From contig CACFQM010000006.1 in NCBI GenBank assembly GCA_902568425.1, positions 1-45,764 on the forward strand: 45,764 nt of DNA, in the 5' to 3' direction. This document shows, in pieces, positions 1-11,226 of this stretch; the stretch's first letter is position 1; each line of letters starts with the position of its first letter. The notes under the pieces were generated by a model. That model did no database searches, was not told the origin of the DNA, and saw nothing but the letters and a program-made list of their open reading frames with translations. The position numbers were made by a program, and so were the translations under genes. Source of the stretch: an uncultured Pelagibacteraceae bacterium (GTDB lineage Bacteria > Pseudomonadota > Alphaproteobacteria > Pelagibacterales > Pelagibacteraceae).

Positions 1-1158
1 GAGTTGCAAAAACACAAGCTAAGTATAAATCGAATTGAATTTAAAATAGAGGGCGAAAGGTCTAGTAGTAAAACTATATCTCAAAAACCAGATATTAATA
101 AAATATCAGATATTAAAGATGGAGTTTTGAATTATAATCGACTAAATCCTAACCTGAGTTTTGAAAATTTTATAGTTGGAAAAAGTAATAATTTAGCCTT
201 TCTGTCTGCGAAAAAAATAACCTCAGAACTTTCGAGGTATAATCCACTATTTATTTATGGTGGTGTAGGATTGGGAAAAACACACCTTATCAATGCTATA
301 GGCCTCACATTAAAAGATAGTTCTAATGTAATGTTTATTTCTGCTGAGAGATTTATGTACCAATTTATTAAATCAATAAAGAAAAACGAAATGGTCACTT
401 TCAAAGATTTTTTTAGAAAGGCTAATGTATTTATTATCGATGACATACAATTTATAAGAGGCAAAGAGGGTTTGCAGGAGGAATTTTTTCATACTTTTAA
501 TAGTTTATTCGACAAAAGTGCTCAGATAATAATTTCCTCGGATCGTCCACCAAATAGATTGGACAGAGTTCAAGATAGAATAAAATCTAGATTATCCGGA
601 GGACTAGTCGTAGATATCGGAGTACCAGATTATGATTTAAAACAGAAAATCTTAAAAAAGAAAATTACTGAGTTCCAAAATTCTTTTCACGAATATCCAA
701 ATTTAAATGAAGAAATAATTGATTATATGGCTAAAGAGCAAAATTTGAATATTAGGGAATTAATTGGAATATTTAATAGAGTGGTTGCATTTAGCAAAAT
801 GAGCAAAAAACCTCTCAGCGTGAATGATTGTAAAATAATTCTCAAAGATGTTCATAATAATAACAAAGTCATTAGTATCGATAAAATTCAAAATGTTACC
901 TCAAATTTTTTTAGTATAAATCTTCAAGAGATGCTCTCACAAAGAAGATCGAGGCCTTTGGCTAGACCAAGGCAAATAGCTATGTATTTAGCAAAAAAAT
1001 TAACTACAAGATCTTTACCAGAAATAGGTAGAAAATTTGCAAACAGGGATCACACAACTGTAATTCATGCTGTCAAAACGATAGAAAAATTATCTCAAGA
1101 CAATAGTTTAATGAAAAAAAATATTGATGAAATAACATCGATAATTTTGAGTGATTAG
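1..1158 (+). CDS. dnaA: Chromosomal replication initiator DnaA (5' end outside window)
   Basis: AAA+ ATPase that binds DnaA boxes and opens the replication origin. The reading frame is open to base 1 (an in-frame GAG precedes the TTG at 4), so this is a 5'-truncated gene. Domain I and part of the linker are missing; full DnaA is usually about 440-500 aa and 384 codons follow the TTG. Counting from that TTG, the AAA+ domain starts near residue 50, Walker A (GGVGLGKT) is at about 86-93, Walker B (FIIDD) at about 143-147, and the C-terminal DNA-binding signature DHTTVIHA at about 349-356. It is followed without a gap by dnaN, the usual bacterial order. The TTG should not be taken as the true start. 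Confidence 0.97.
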   Translation, partial: ELQKHKLSINRIEFKIEGERSSSKTISQKPDINKISDIKDGVLNYNRLNPNLSFENFIVGKSNNLAFLSAKKITSELSRYNPLFIYGGVGLGKTHLINAIGLTLKDSSNVMFISAERFMYQFIKSIKKNEMVTFKDFFRKANVFIIDDIQFIRGKEGLQEEFFHTFNSLFDKSAQIIISSDRPPNRLDRVQDRIKSRLSGGLVVDIGVPDYDLKQKILKKKITEFQNSFHEYPNLNEEIIDYMAKEQNLNIRELIGIFNRVVAFSKMSKKPLSVNDCKIILKDVHNNNKVISIDKIQNVTSNFFSINLQEMLSQRRSRPLARPRQIAMYLAKKLTTRSLPEIGRKFANRDHTTVIHAVKTIEKLSQDNSLMKKNIDEITSIILSD

Positions 1159-1159
1159 A

Positions 1160-2275
1160 ATGCAATTTCAAATAAATCGTGACGTTTTACTCAAGTCACT
1201 AGCGATAGCACACAACATAATCGAAAGAAAAAACACTTTACCAATACTCTCAAATGTTCTTCTTGAAATCAAAAATAGTAAACTTAATGTAATTGCAACG
1301 GATTTAGATCTTTTATTTCTTGATGAAGTATCAGACTTTAAAATAGAAAAAGAGGGAAGCACAACAACTTCAGCAACAGTATTATATGATATACTTAAAA
1401 AATTACCCTCAAATACAGAAGTTTCTTTTGCATTACAAAATGAAAATAAATTAAATATTTCTGCAGACAAATCAAAATTCAACCTTCTTTGTTTACCGGT
1501 TGATAACTTTCCAAATTTAAATGAAAGTTTTTCCACAGATGGTTTAAATATAAACGGCACAAAATTCTTAAGTCTTTTGAATAAAACCAAAATCTCAATG
1601 TCTAACGATGAAACGAGACATTATTTGAATGGTATTTATATTCATCTTACAGAATCTGATAAAAAATCTTATCTCACAGGCGTCGCAACTGATAGCCATA
1701 GACTTTCATCGAGCAGTATTTCATTAAATAAAACTGATAATTTTAAACCATTCATTTTACCAAAAAAGACAGTTTTTCAACTTTGTAATTTGATCCAAGA
1801 TAATAATGATGATGTAGTACTTAAATCTAGTGATACTAAAATTCAGTTTCAAATTGGTAAGTCTAAAATCATTTCAAAAGTGATTGACGGAAAATTTCCA
1901 GATTATAAAAAAGTAGTCCCACAAAATAATCAAAAAGTGTTGAAAGTTGATACAAAGGATTTTATTAACTCAGTTGAAAGAGTAATAACAGTATCTATTG
2001 ACAGGAAAGAGGGAGTTAAAATTGCCCTTAAAAAAGATCAAATTGAATTATTTGTAAATAGTTCTTCTTCTGGTGAGGGTAAAGAGAATTTAAAAGCCAG
2101 TTATAACTCTGAAGATTTAACGGTTGGATTTAATTCTAGATATCTTTTGGATATTGCCTCCGAAATTAAAGACCAAAAATTAACAATGAACTTAAACGAT
2201 TCAGTTTCACCTGTGTTAATACAAGATAACTCTGACACAAATAGTTATTTCGTTATAATGCCCATGAAAATATGA
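1160..2275 (+). CDS. dnaN: DNA polymerase III beta sliding clamp
   Basis: Ring-shaped processivity clamp that tethers the replicative polymerase and repair proteins to DNA. The product is 371 aa, the normal family length, with the three-domain clamp layout and the typical C-terminal ending VIMPMKI. I chose the ATG at 1160, one base after the dnaA stop (TAGAATG), because it gives the canonical N-terminus MQFQINRDVLL. A GTG at 1151, inside dnaA, would only add three residues. Translation is probably coupled to dnaA. RecF, which often follows dnaN, is absent here. Confidence 0.96.
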   Translation: MQFQINRDVLLKSLAIAHNIIERKNTLPILSNVLLEIKNSKLNVIATDLDLLFLDEVSDFKIEKEGSTTTSATVLYDILKKLPSNTEVSFALQNENKLNISADKSKFNLLCLPVDNFPNLNESFSTDGLNINGTKFLSLLNKTKISMSNDETRHYLNGIYIHLTESDKKSYLTGVATDSHRLSSSSISLNKTDNFKPFILPKKTVFQLCNLIQDNNDDVVLKSSDTKIQFQIGKSKIISKVIDGKFPDYKKVVPQNNQKVLKVDTKDFINSVERVITVSIDRKEGVKIALKKDQIELFVNSSSSGEGKENLKASYNSEDLTVGFNSRYLLDIASEIKDQKLTMNLNDSVSPVLIQDNSDTNSYFVIMPMKI

Positions 2276-2300
2276 TATTTAAACTTTCAGCAAAAAAAAA

Positions 2301-2326
2301 TAATTTATCCTAAATTATCCTTATCA
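2301..2326. promoter_or_regulatory. Tandem TTATCC repeats in the dnaN-gyrB spacer
   Basis: Two adjacent 10-base units (TAATTTATCC and TAAATTATCC) differ at one position and run into a third TTATC. TTATCC is the first half of the classical DnaA box TTATCCACA, but the CACA half is missing. The spacer (2276-2405) is one of the longer ones here and must carry the gyrB promoter. A DnaA-linked or other regulatory role is inference from half-site similarity and location. Confidence 0.3.
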
Positions 2327-2384
2327 ATCAATGATAATTTAATCTCACATTGAAGCGTGGTTTTATATAACAATAGAAAGATGA

Positions 2385-4475
<2,091 letters not shown>

Positions 4476-4480
4476 GCAAT

Positions 4481-5758
4481 ATGAAACTATCTGATCTTCT
4501 TAAATTTGAGGAGGATTTACGTTTAGAAAAAAAGACAGTAGTCATTCTTAGATGGATAGCCCTTATAGGTCAACTTTTAACAATTTATTTTGTTCACTTT
4601 TTTATTGGTTTTAATTTACCACTAATTTTTTGTTCTTTAACAATATTTTGTGGAGGTCTTACAAATATATTTATACAATTTAATTTTAGAAAAAATCAAT
4701 TAAGCAATATAGAGTCTACAATTCTCTTATTTTACGATGTTATTCAATTAGCAGTTTTAATATATTTAACTGGCGGTGTTACTAATCCATTTATAATTTT
4801 TCTTATTGTACCAGCGCTAATTAGCTCTACTTTATTAAATCTAGCGAGCACTCTTTTCTTGTCAATTATAACTATAATGTGTTTAACACTTTTAACTTTT
4901 AACTATTATCCTTTACCAAGTGAAGGAAATTTACATTTTCATGTTCCTGAATATTATATTTATTCTATTCCCTCTGCTTTAGTCATAGCCTTAATTTTTC
5001 TTAATTATTTTGGTTTTCGTTTTGGTTATGAAGCAAGAAGAAGAGGCAATGCCTTAAATAAATTAGAACTTGTGCTTGCCAAAGAACAAGAGTTAGAGTC
5101 AATTGGTCACCAAGCAGCCGCAGCAGCACACTCTTTGGGAACACCATTATCAACTATAACAGTAATTGCTAAGGAACTTAAAAAAGAAATAATTAATAAT
5201 AAAGAATTTAAAGATGATATAGAAACTATTTTAGAACAAGCTAAAAAATGTGGCAACATACTTAAAAAAATATCTCAGAATCAAATAGTAGACGATGAAT
5301 ACGTTAAAAATATTACACTTCAGGATTTACTTTTTGAGATAACCAAATCTTTTGAAAGCATCACCGAGAAGAATTTAAATTTAAATTTAGAAAATGCAAA
5401 AAAAAGAATTTTGATAAAAAGATCTGCAGAATTAACATACGGAATACGTAATTTTGTTGGAAACGCTGTAAAATTTTCAAAAAAAAATATTAACATTAAT
5501 TTGGTAGGTAATAATCAAACAACAACTTTACAGATTTCTGACGATGGCCCGGGGTTTCCAGAAGATATTTATAAAATTATAGGGGAACCTTACATTTCTA
5601 CCAAATCTAAAAAACTTAAATCAAAAGCAGGCTTAGGATTAGGAACATTTATAGGAAAAACTTTATTGGAAAGAAAAAAAGCCAACATAGAATTCTTGAA
5701 ATCTAGTAATGGTGGTGCACTAGTTGAAATTTCATGGAATAACAAAGATTTTGTTTAA
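4481..5758 (+). CDS. regB: RegB/PrrB-type redox-sensing histidine kinase
   Basis: Membrane sensor kinase that in alphaproteobacteria tunes respiration, carbon and nitrogen genes to redox state through RegA. The product is 425 aa with about six membrane segments in residues 20-185. The quinone-linked redox box GGxxNPF is present as GGVTNPF (98-104). The H-box has the RegB-type run AAAAAHSLGTPL with phosphoacceptor H217, and C257 in AKKCGNIL matches the family's redox-active cysteine. The C-terminal ATPase has the N-box (RNFVGNAVKFS) and G-boxes (DDGPGF, GLGLGTFIG). It starts five bases after gyrB and is probably cotranscribed. Its partner regA lies 4.3 kb away, beyond the polyamine operon. Confidence 0.93.
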   Translation: MKLSDLLKFEEDLRLEKKTVVILRWIALIGQLLTIYFVHFFIGFNLPLIFCSLTIFCGGLTNIFIQFNFRKNQLSNIESTILLFYDVIQLAVLIYLTGGVTNPFIIFLIVPALISSTLLNLASTLFLSIITIMCLTLLTFNYYPLPSEGNLHFHVPEYYIYSIPSALVIALIFLNYFGFRFGYEARRRGNALNKLELVLAKEQELESIGHQAAAAAHSLGTPLSTITVIAKELKKEIINNKEFKDDIETILEQAKKCGNILKKISQNQIVDDEYVKNITLQDLLFEITKSFESITEKNLNLNLENAKKRILIKRSAELTYGIRNFVGNAVKFSKKNININLVGNNQTTTLQISDDGPGFPEDIYKIIGEPYISTKSKKLKSKAGLGLGTFIGKTLLERKKANIEFLKSSNGGALVEISWNNKDFV

Positions 5759-5764
5759 AATTAG

Positions 5765-6817
5765 CTATCTAGGTTGCTGTTGTGTTAAACAATGAATTGT
5801 TCCAAATCCCCAAACAAGTACCGAACAATCAATTGGAATAATCTTTCTATTTTTAAAATGTTTTTTGAATATCCTTAAAACTGCTTTATCATATGAATCA
5901 TTAAAAATTGGAACTAAAACGATTTTATTTGCAATATAAAAATTTAGATAACTTGCAGGTACTCTTATACCTTTAATAAATTTTGGTTTTGGCATAGGCA
6001 AATAAATAATTTTAATTTTTTTATTTTCCTGATTTTTAAATTTTTTTATTATTTTAATATTTTCGTCTAAATCCTTGAAGTTTTTGTCTTTTTTATTATT
6101 TTCCTTAGCAATGAATATTTTATTTTTTCCAATAAATCTGGCAATATCATCAATATGACCATGGGTATCATCGCCATAAATTCCTTTATTTAACCAAATT
6201 ATTTTTTTAATCCCAAAATATTTATTAAATATATGATAATAATCTGACTCAGTAAGACCTTTATTTCTTTGTTGAACTTTACTGAGTAAACATTGTTTTG
6301 TAGTTAAAAGATAACCACTGCCATTAACATCAATTGACCCACCTTCTAAAACAATTTTTTTATTTTTATATTTTGGATTTATCAAATGTGTTTTAGTGAA
6401 TTTTTTGACTTTAATATATGCTTGATTATCCTTTTTGAAATTCTTATATTTCGACCAAGCATTAAATTTCCAGTTTGTGAGAAACTTCCTGCCCTTATAG
6501 TCTTTAATAAATATTGGTAAAAAGTCCCTAGTCCAAGCCCTATCAGTTTTGCACATAATAAAATTAATATTAGTTAACTTGGTTTCAAGAATTCTTAAAA
6601 AGAAAGTTGCTTTACTCTTTTCAGATTTATCTTTAACTAAAATATTAACTAATTGAACTCTTGATAATTCACTTATTATTTTCCCAAATACAAATGGTAT
6701 GTGGTCAAATTCACCAGGCCAGTCGTCCTTATTATGTGGCCAGGCTATCCACGTAGATTTTTGAGGTTCCCACTCAGCTGGCATCCTTAGCATGCCTTTA
6801 TCAGTTATCTTAGGCAT
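5765..6817 (-). CDS. aguA: Agmatine deiminase
   Basis: Hydrolyses agmatine to N-carbamoylputrescine and ammonia (guanidine-modifying enzyme superfamily, cytoplasmic). The 350-aa length fits the family. The N-terminus has the typical MPAEWEPQKSTWIAWPH, the active-site region has GDDTHGHIDDIARF, and the catalytic Cys lies in GTIHCLTQQQP (C343) near the end. It is last in a four-gene polyamine operon and overlaps the upstream aguB by eight bases, so the two steps from agmatine to putrescine are coupled. Confidence 0.93.
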   Translation of the reverse strand: MPKITDKGMLRMPAEWEPQKSTWIAWPHNKDDWPGEFDHIPFVFGKIISELSRVQLVNILVKDKSEKSKATFFLRILETKLTNINFIMCKTDRAWTRDFLPIFIKDYKGRKFLTNWKFNAWSKYKNFKKDNQAYIKVKKFTKTHLINPKYKNKKIVLEGGSIDVNGSGYLLTTKQCLLSKVQQRNKGLTESDYYHIFNKYFGIKKIIWLNKGIYGDDTHGHIDDIARFIGKNKIFIAKENNKKDKNFKDLDENIKIIKKFKNQENKKIKIIYLPMPKPKFIKGIRVPASYLNFYIANKIVLVPIFNDSYDKAVLRIFKKHFKNRKIIPIDCSVLVWGFGTIHCLTQQQPR

Positions 6818-7685
6818 CCTTAGGGTTATTTAATATACCTTTGTAATAATCGATTCTTCTATCTCTAAAAAAAGGCCAATGACGTCGCACATTCTCAACT
6901 TGTTTAAAATCTACATCACAAATAACAGTTTTTTCCCCAAGTTTAGCTTCAGCAATTATATTGCCACTCGGATCAAAAACAATTGTATTTCCCCAGAATT
7001 CTAATTTTTTAGAACCTTGTTTTTCAACACCAACTCTATTGACTGCAGCAACATAAACACCATTTGCAATTGCGTGCGATCTTTGTACTGATATCCATGA
7101 ATTGAGTTGAGATTTCCCATATTTCTTTTTTTCTTTGGGATGCCAACCTATAGCTGTAGGATAAAAAAGTATTTCTGCACCTTGTAAGGATGTAAGTCTA
7201 GCTGCTTCAGGAAACCATTGATCCCAACAAATTAAAGTGCCAAGATTACCTTGATTAGTTTTAAAAGATTTAAATCCAAGATCACCAGGTGTAAAATAAA
7301 ATTTTTCATAATATTGCGGATCATCTGGTATATGCATTTTTCTATATTTACCAGCTAGTTTCCCTTTTTCATTTATAAGTACAAGACTATTATGATAAAT
7401 ACCTGAAGTTTTTTTTTCAAAAATAGGTAAAATTATTATTATTTTAAGCTCTTTAGCTAATGAACAGAAAGTATTAGTTGTTTTTCCTGGAATTTTTTCA
7501 GCCAGGTTAAAATTTGAATGTTTTTCTTGCTGACAAAAATAATTTGATAAAAATAATTCTGGTAAACATATAATCTTTGCTTTTTTTTTACACGCTTCTT
7601 TAATTTTTTTAATAGCTGAACGCATGTTCTTTTTTTTGTCAGATGACATTTTCATCTGTATTAGAGCTATTCTTGTTTTTGCCAT
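6810..7685 (-). CDS. aguB: N-carbamoylputrescine amidase
   Basis: Nitrilase-superfamily amidase that converts N-carbamoylputrescine to putrescine, CO2 and ammonia. The product is 291 aa. The Glu-Lys-Cys triad is visible as E43 (LPELFLS), K116 (KYRKMHIP) and C153 (LICWDQWFPE). The DDPQYYEKFYF segment after the lysine is typical of the AguB branch. It sits three bases downstream of the deoxyhypusine-synthase-like gene and overlaps aguA. The substrate assignment rests on both sequence and this pairing. Confidence 0.93.
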   Translation of the reverse strand: MAKTRIALIQMKMSSDKKKNMRSAIKKIKEACKKKAKIICLPELFLSNYFCQQEKHSNFNLAEKIPGKTTNTFCSLAKELKIIIILPIFEKKTSGIYHNSLVLINEKGKLAGKYRKMHIPDDPQYYEKFYFTPGDLGFKSFKTNQGNLGTLICWDQWFPEAARLTSLQGAEILFYPTAIGWHPKEKKKYGKSQLNSWISVQRSHAIANGVYVAAVNRVGVEKQGSKKLEFWGNTIVFDPSGNIIAEAKLGEKTVICDVDFKQVENVRRHWPFFRDRRIDYYKGILNNPKDA

Positions 7686-7688
7686 TTT

Positions 7689-8732
7689 TTAGAATAATTT
7701 TTGGAAATTTCTTCTTTCTCTAGTTTTCCAATTTTCACGATGATAAACATCACTTGCAATTAATGGAAGTACACTTGTTGCTTCAGCAAATACCATTTGT
7801 TCTTTCGTAGTATCTACTTTACCCCAAGAGCTTGCCTCCTTTAATGTGGAACTACTACACGCTCCGTCTCTTGTGTCTGCTACAGTAATCTGTATTGCAT
7901 ATTTGTGCATATCAACTTTCTTTCCTAAAAGTTCAGCACAAACCACAGTATCTTGAACAAAGTTTTTTGGAACACCTCCACCAATCATGAATAATCCTGA
8001 TGTTTTAGATTTCAATTTAATTTCGGTAAGTTCTCTAAATTCTCTTACAGAGTCAATTGTAATATGTTTTTTTGGGTTTTGCTCCTGGTGCATTACAAGG
8101 CCAAATCCTGCTGAACTATCGGTAAAAGCTGGACAAAAAATAGGAACATTATGGTCATAAGCTAATTCTATTAAAGAATTTTTCTTTTTAGCATTTTTCT
8201 TTAAATATTTTCCAATTTCTCTAATAAATTCTCTAGAAGTATATGACTTTGTAGGTAAACTATTTGCTATATCACATATTGTTTTGTCACATGCCTGTAG
8301 TTGTTCTTCATCAATATATGTGTCGTAAATTCTATCTATGTAATTTTCTCTTAAAACCTTATCATCTTGGAATTGGTTACCTTGATAGTGTTTAAACCCA
8401 AGTGACTCAAAGAAATCCATGTCTATTATTGAAGCTCCAGTGGCTACTATTGCGTCAACCATATTGTATTTAACTAAATCTGAGTAAAGGTTCATACAAC
8501 CTGCTGCAGATGTTGATCCTGCAATTGTTAAAAATATTGCACAATCTTTATCATTTATCATTTCATTATAAATTTCTGCAGCTTTAGCAGTGTCCCTTGA
8601 GGTAAAGGACATCTTCTTCATAGACTCAATAATTTTTCTGGAGTCAAATGAAGTTATATCTATATGTTCGACTTCAGATTTTAATAGCGATTTTTTGTTA
8701 TGTCCAAGAGACGGACCATTTTTTTTACTCAT
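7689..8732 (-). CDS. Deoxyhypusine-synthase-like enzyme, probable homospermidine synthase
   Basis: NAD-dependent aminobutyl-transferase family. Bacteria lack the eIF5A substrate of true deoxyhypusine synthase, and characterised bacterial members make polyamines such as homospermidine. The 347-aa product keeps the NAD-site motif TIAGSTSAAGC (about 69-79), VATGASIID (about 96-104) and the catalytic lysine context SSWGK (K305). Its start overlaps the stop of the upstream decarboxylase as TAATG, and aguB follows after three bases. Homospermidine as product is inferred. Another aminobutylated polyamine, or protein modification, cannot be excluded from sequence. Confidence 0.85.
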   Translation of the reverse strand: MSKKNGPSLGHNKKSLLKSEVEHIDITSFDSRKIIESMKKMSFTSRDTAKAAEIYNEMINDKDCAIFLTIAGSTSAAGCMNLYSDLVKYNMVDAIVATGASIIDMDFFESLGFKHYQGNQFQDDKVLRENYIDRIYDTYIDEEQLQACDKTICDIANSLPTKSYTSREFIREIGKYLKKNAKKKNSLIELAYDHNVPIFCPAFTDSSAGFGLVMHQEQNPKKHITIDSVREFRELTEIKLKSKTSGLFMIGGGVPKNFVQDTVVCAELLGKKVDMHKYAIQITVADTRDGACSSSTLKEASSWGKVDTTKEQMVFAEATSVLPLIASDVYHRENWKTRERRNFQKLF

Positions 8733-9910
8733 TACGCAACTAAGAAGTCAATATTTTCTTCTCGATCATACATCGAAAGAATTGGCTTATCATTTAATTG
8801 GTAATTTGCGTCAGAGAAAAAACCGTTAAATTTTGTTCTAAAAGTTGTACCATAAGCTCCTAATTGTCCAAGCTCAATATAATCACCTTCTTTTATATTA
8901 TTTGGTAATAAGAACGGTCCCTTCATATAATCAAGACTATCACATGTTGGTCCATAAAAATTAAATGCTGTTTTTTTCTTTGAAACTACTCTACCGTTTG
9001 TAATTATTTTTGCTGGTAACACAAAATTTGGCACACCTGCATCAAATAAAGATCCGTAGGTTCCATCATTTATATAAAGTTTATTTTTTTTCTTTAAAAG
9101 AACTTTTACTATAGTTGAACCAGCTTCCGCTACTATTGCCCGTCCTGGTTCGCAAAATATTTCTGGTGTTTTCTCCAGTTTTAAATTTTTTAAAGACTCT
9201 TTAATTACATCTAAGTAATTATCTAATGGTTCAGGTATTAAATCAGGATAGATAGCCGGAAAACCACCACCTACATTAATCACATCAGGAACAATTTTTG
9301 TTTTTTTAATAATTTTACCAATTTCATTTATTCCTTTTGCAAAAGAAATTTTATGCATACATTGAGATCCAACGTGGAAACTTAATCCAACTCTTTTTGC
9401 ATGCGCTTTACAAAGTCTCAATAAACCTAAGGCCTCACTTGAAGTTGCACCAAATTTTCTAGAAAGATCGATCTCAGCATGTTCGTTTGAAATACTTACT
9501 CTTACGTATAAGTTTAAATCTTTTGCATTATTTGTTTCATCAAGAATTTTAAGTAATTCGTCTTTTGTATCTAAGGCAAAATCCTTAACATTATATTTTG
9601 TGTATGCCTCTTTTATACTTTCTCTGCTTTTTACAGTATGCATAAAATATACTTTTGCTTTAGTATTTATTTTTCTAACTAATTTTACTTCATTTATAGA
9701 AGCAACATCAAAATTTTGAATTCCGCTATCATTTATGATTTTTAAAACTTTTTCGTCAGGATTAGTTTTTACAGCGTAAAGTACTTTACCAGGGAATTTA
9801 TTTTTAAAAAATTCTACCGATTTCTTTATTGAGTTGGGTCTAATACAGTAGACCGGTTCCTCTGGTTTCAATGTGTTAACTAGCTCGTTAACGTCACTAA
9901 ATTTTTGCAT
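8732..9910 (-). CDS. PLP-dependent ornithine-type decarboxylase (ODC/DAP-decarboxylase fold)
   Basis: Fold-III basic amino acid decarboxylase, probably L-ornithine to putrescine. From the chosen ATG at 9910 it is 392 aa. The PLP lysine is in LYAVKTNP (K48), the phosphate loop is GGGFPAIY, and the second-subunit active-site Cys-Asp is in GPTCDSLD. The aspartate in NDGTYGS is the residue reported as Glu in a viral arginine decarboxylase of this fold, which favours ornithine or lysine over arginine. A TTG at 9943 would add 11 residues with no family support. It heads the operon and is coupled to the next gene by TAATG. Arginine or lysine remains a possible substrate. Confidence 0.85.
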   Translation of the reverse strand: MQKFSDVNELVNTLKPEEPVYCIRPNSIKKSVEFFKNKFPGKVLYAVKTNPDEKVLKIINDSGIQNFDVASINEVKLVRKINTKAKVYFMHTVKSRESIKEAYTKYNVKDFALDTKDELLKILDETNNAKDLNLYVRVSISNEHAEIDLSRKFGATSSEALGLLRLCKAHAKRVGLSFHVGSQCMHKISFAKGINEIGKIIKKTKIVPDVINVGGGFPAIYPDLIPEPLDNYLDVIKESLKNLKLEKTPEIFCEPGRAIVAEAGSTIVKVLLKKKNKLYINDGTYGSLFDAGVPNFVLPAKIITNGRVVSKKKTAFNFYGPTCDSLDYMKGPFLLPNNIKEGDYIELGQLGAYGTTFRTKFNGFFSDANYQLNDKPILSMYDREENIDFLVA

Positions 9911-10060
9911 TACTAAAATGTGTTCCCTCGTTTTATTACACAATAAACTTTTAAAAAATTAATAAAAAAGCTTTCTAAATTTGGTATTTAACGTTTTTTC
10001 AATCTATGTAAAGAAAATAATTCAATATTGTCGCATTGCAATATTTGTCATGGTGACTAT

Positions 10061-10642
10061 ATGAGACTCATGAAAAGATCAATTGAAACACCTCCAGGTT
10101 TTAAAATAACTGACTTTGAGGACAAATCTTTGCTCATAGTGGACGACGATGATCCACTTAGAGACAGGCTTTCTAGAGCCATGGAGAAGAAAGGATTTGT
10201 GGTCAGAAACTCAAAAACCGTTGAAAATGCTATTAAAATGGTCAAAGCTCAGGCACCAAAATTTGCTCTAGTGGACCTTAGATTAGAGGATGGTAACGGT
10301 CTGGACGTTGTTCAGGAGATAAATAAGGCTAAGGAAGATAGCCGTATAGTAATGCTAACAGGCTATGGAAATCTACCCACAGCTGTGGCTGCAGTGAAGG
10401 CAGGGGCTATAGATTACATGGCTAAGCCAGTTGACGCTGATGACGTAGAAGCAGCTCTTCTAGCAGCCCCCGATTCGAAAGCTAAACCACCTGAAAATCC
10501 AATGTCAGCTGATAGGGTCAAGTGGGAGCATATTCACAGGGTATTTGAATTATGCAACAGAAATGTCTCTGAGACCGCAAGAAGACTAAAAATGCATAGA
10601 AGAACCCTTCAAAGAATACTTTCTAAAAGATCACCAAACTAA
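10061..10642 (+). CDS. regA: RegA/PrrA-type response regulator
   Basis: Partner regulator of RegB: a receiver domain plus a C-terminal Fis-type helix-turn-helix. From ATG 10061 it has 193 aa; the family norm is about 180. The acidic pocket is LLIVDDDDP (about 24-32), the phosphoacceptor is D72 in VDLRLEDGNGLDVV, and the switch region is MLTGYG. The segment ENPMSADRVKWEHI and the helix NVSETARRLKMHRRT are nearly identical to characterised RegA proteins. An in-frame TTG at 10028 would add MSHCNICHGDY, which I judge untranslated. The gene looks richer in G/C codons than its neighbours. It is divergent from the polyamine operon across about 150 bases. Confidence 0.93.
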   Translation: MRLMKRSIETPPGFKITDFEDKSLLIVDDDDPLRDRLSRAMEKKGFVVRNSKTVENAIKMVKAQAPKFALVDLRLEDGNGLDVVQEINKAKEDSRIVMLTGYGNLPTAVAAVKAGAIDYMAKPVDADDVEAALLAAPDSKAKPPENPMSADRVKWEHIHRVFELCNRNVSETARRLKMHRRTLQRILSKRSPN

Positions 10643-10646
10643 AATA

Positions 10647-11195
10647 TTAAGATTTTTTAAATTTGAATAGAGCAGGAATTATTAAAGCTAAAAGAACAAC
10701 TTTAAATAGCTCAGCTAATAGGAATGGTTGGGCACCAAGCTTAAATATTGGTTTATCCCATCCAATCAATGAACCTAACCAAATCATTCCTAATAAATAA
10801 ATAAAACTTACAGAAAAAATAAGCTTAATAAAATTTTTAAAAAAATTATCCGTATATTTAAAGATACCAGCTAAATAAACTGCCACTAAGAAACCAATTA
10901 AATAACCCATCGTTGGTCCAGTAAAGTAAATTATACCTACCCCTTTTTCAGGCGTTCCAGCAAAAACAGGTAAACCAGCTATACCTTGAATTAAATAAAG
11001 TGAAACAGTAAAAAGACCTAATTTCCAACCAAGAGAAATTCCCAAAAGTAAAACAACGAAAGTTTGCATTGTCATAGGTACCGGATAAAAAGGAATTTTT
11101 ACCTTTGCAGATACTGCCAGAATTATCGTCCCGCATATTGCAATAAATATATTTTTTATTATTGAAGTTTCTTTTAAATTTTTAATTAACTCCAT
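10647..11195 (-). CDS. bioY: BioY biotin transporter, substrate-binding membrane subunit
   Basis: S-component of an energy-coupling-factor biotin transporter, or a solo biotin transporter. The product is 182 aa with about six membrane helices and the BioY signatures VPMTMQTFVVLLLG (about 39-52) and FTGPTMGYLIGF. No BioM/BioN genes are adjacent: the upstream ATPase belongs to the ABC-2 exporter class, not the ECF class. This suggests a solo BioY or a shared ECF module elsewhere. Its presence implies uptake of external biotin. The 3' end faces regA with a four-base gap. Confidence 0.92.
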   Translation of the reverse strand: MELIKNLKETSIIKNIFIAICGTIILAVSAKVKIPFYPVPMTMQTFVVLLLGISLGWKLGLFTVSLYLIQGIAGLPVFAGTPEKGVGIIYFTGPTMGYLIGFLVAVYLAGIFKYTDNFFKNFIKLIFSVSFIYLLGMIWLGSLIGWDKPIFKLGAQPFLLAELFKVVLLALIIPALFKFKKS

Positions 11196-11226
11196 TATAT
11201 ATTATTACTTTTATTTTTGAAAAAAT

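Noticed and set aside
10028-10060. TTG-initiated extension of RegA with a CNICH (CxxCH haem-like) motif
   Set aside because: RegA is cytoplasmic, the family starts at about the ATG at 10061, and no ribosome site precedes the TTG. The motif is most likely a chance reading of untranslated leader.
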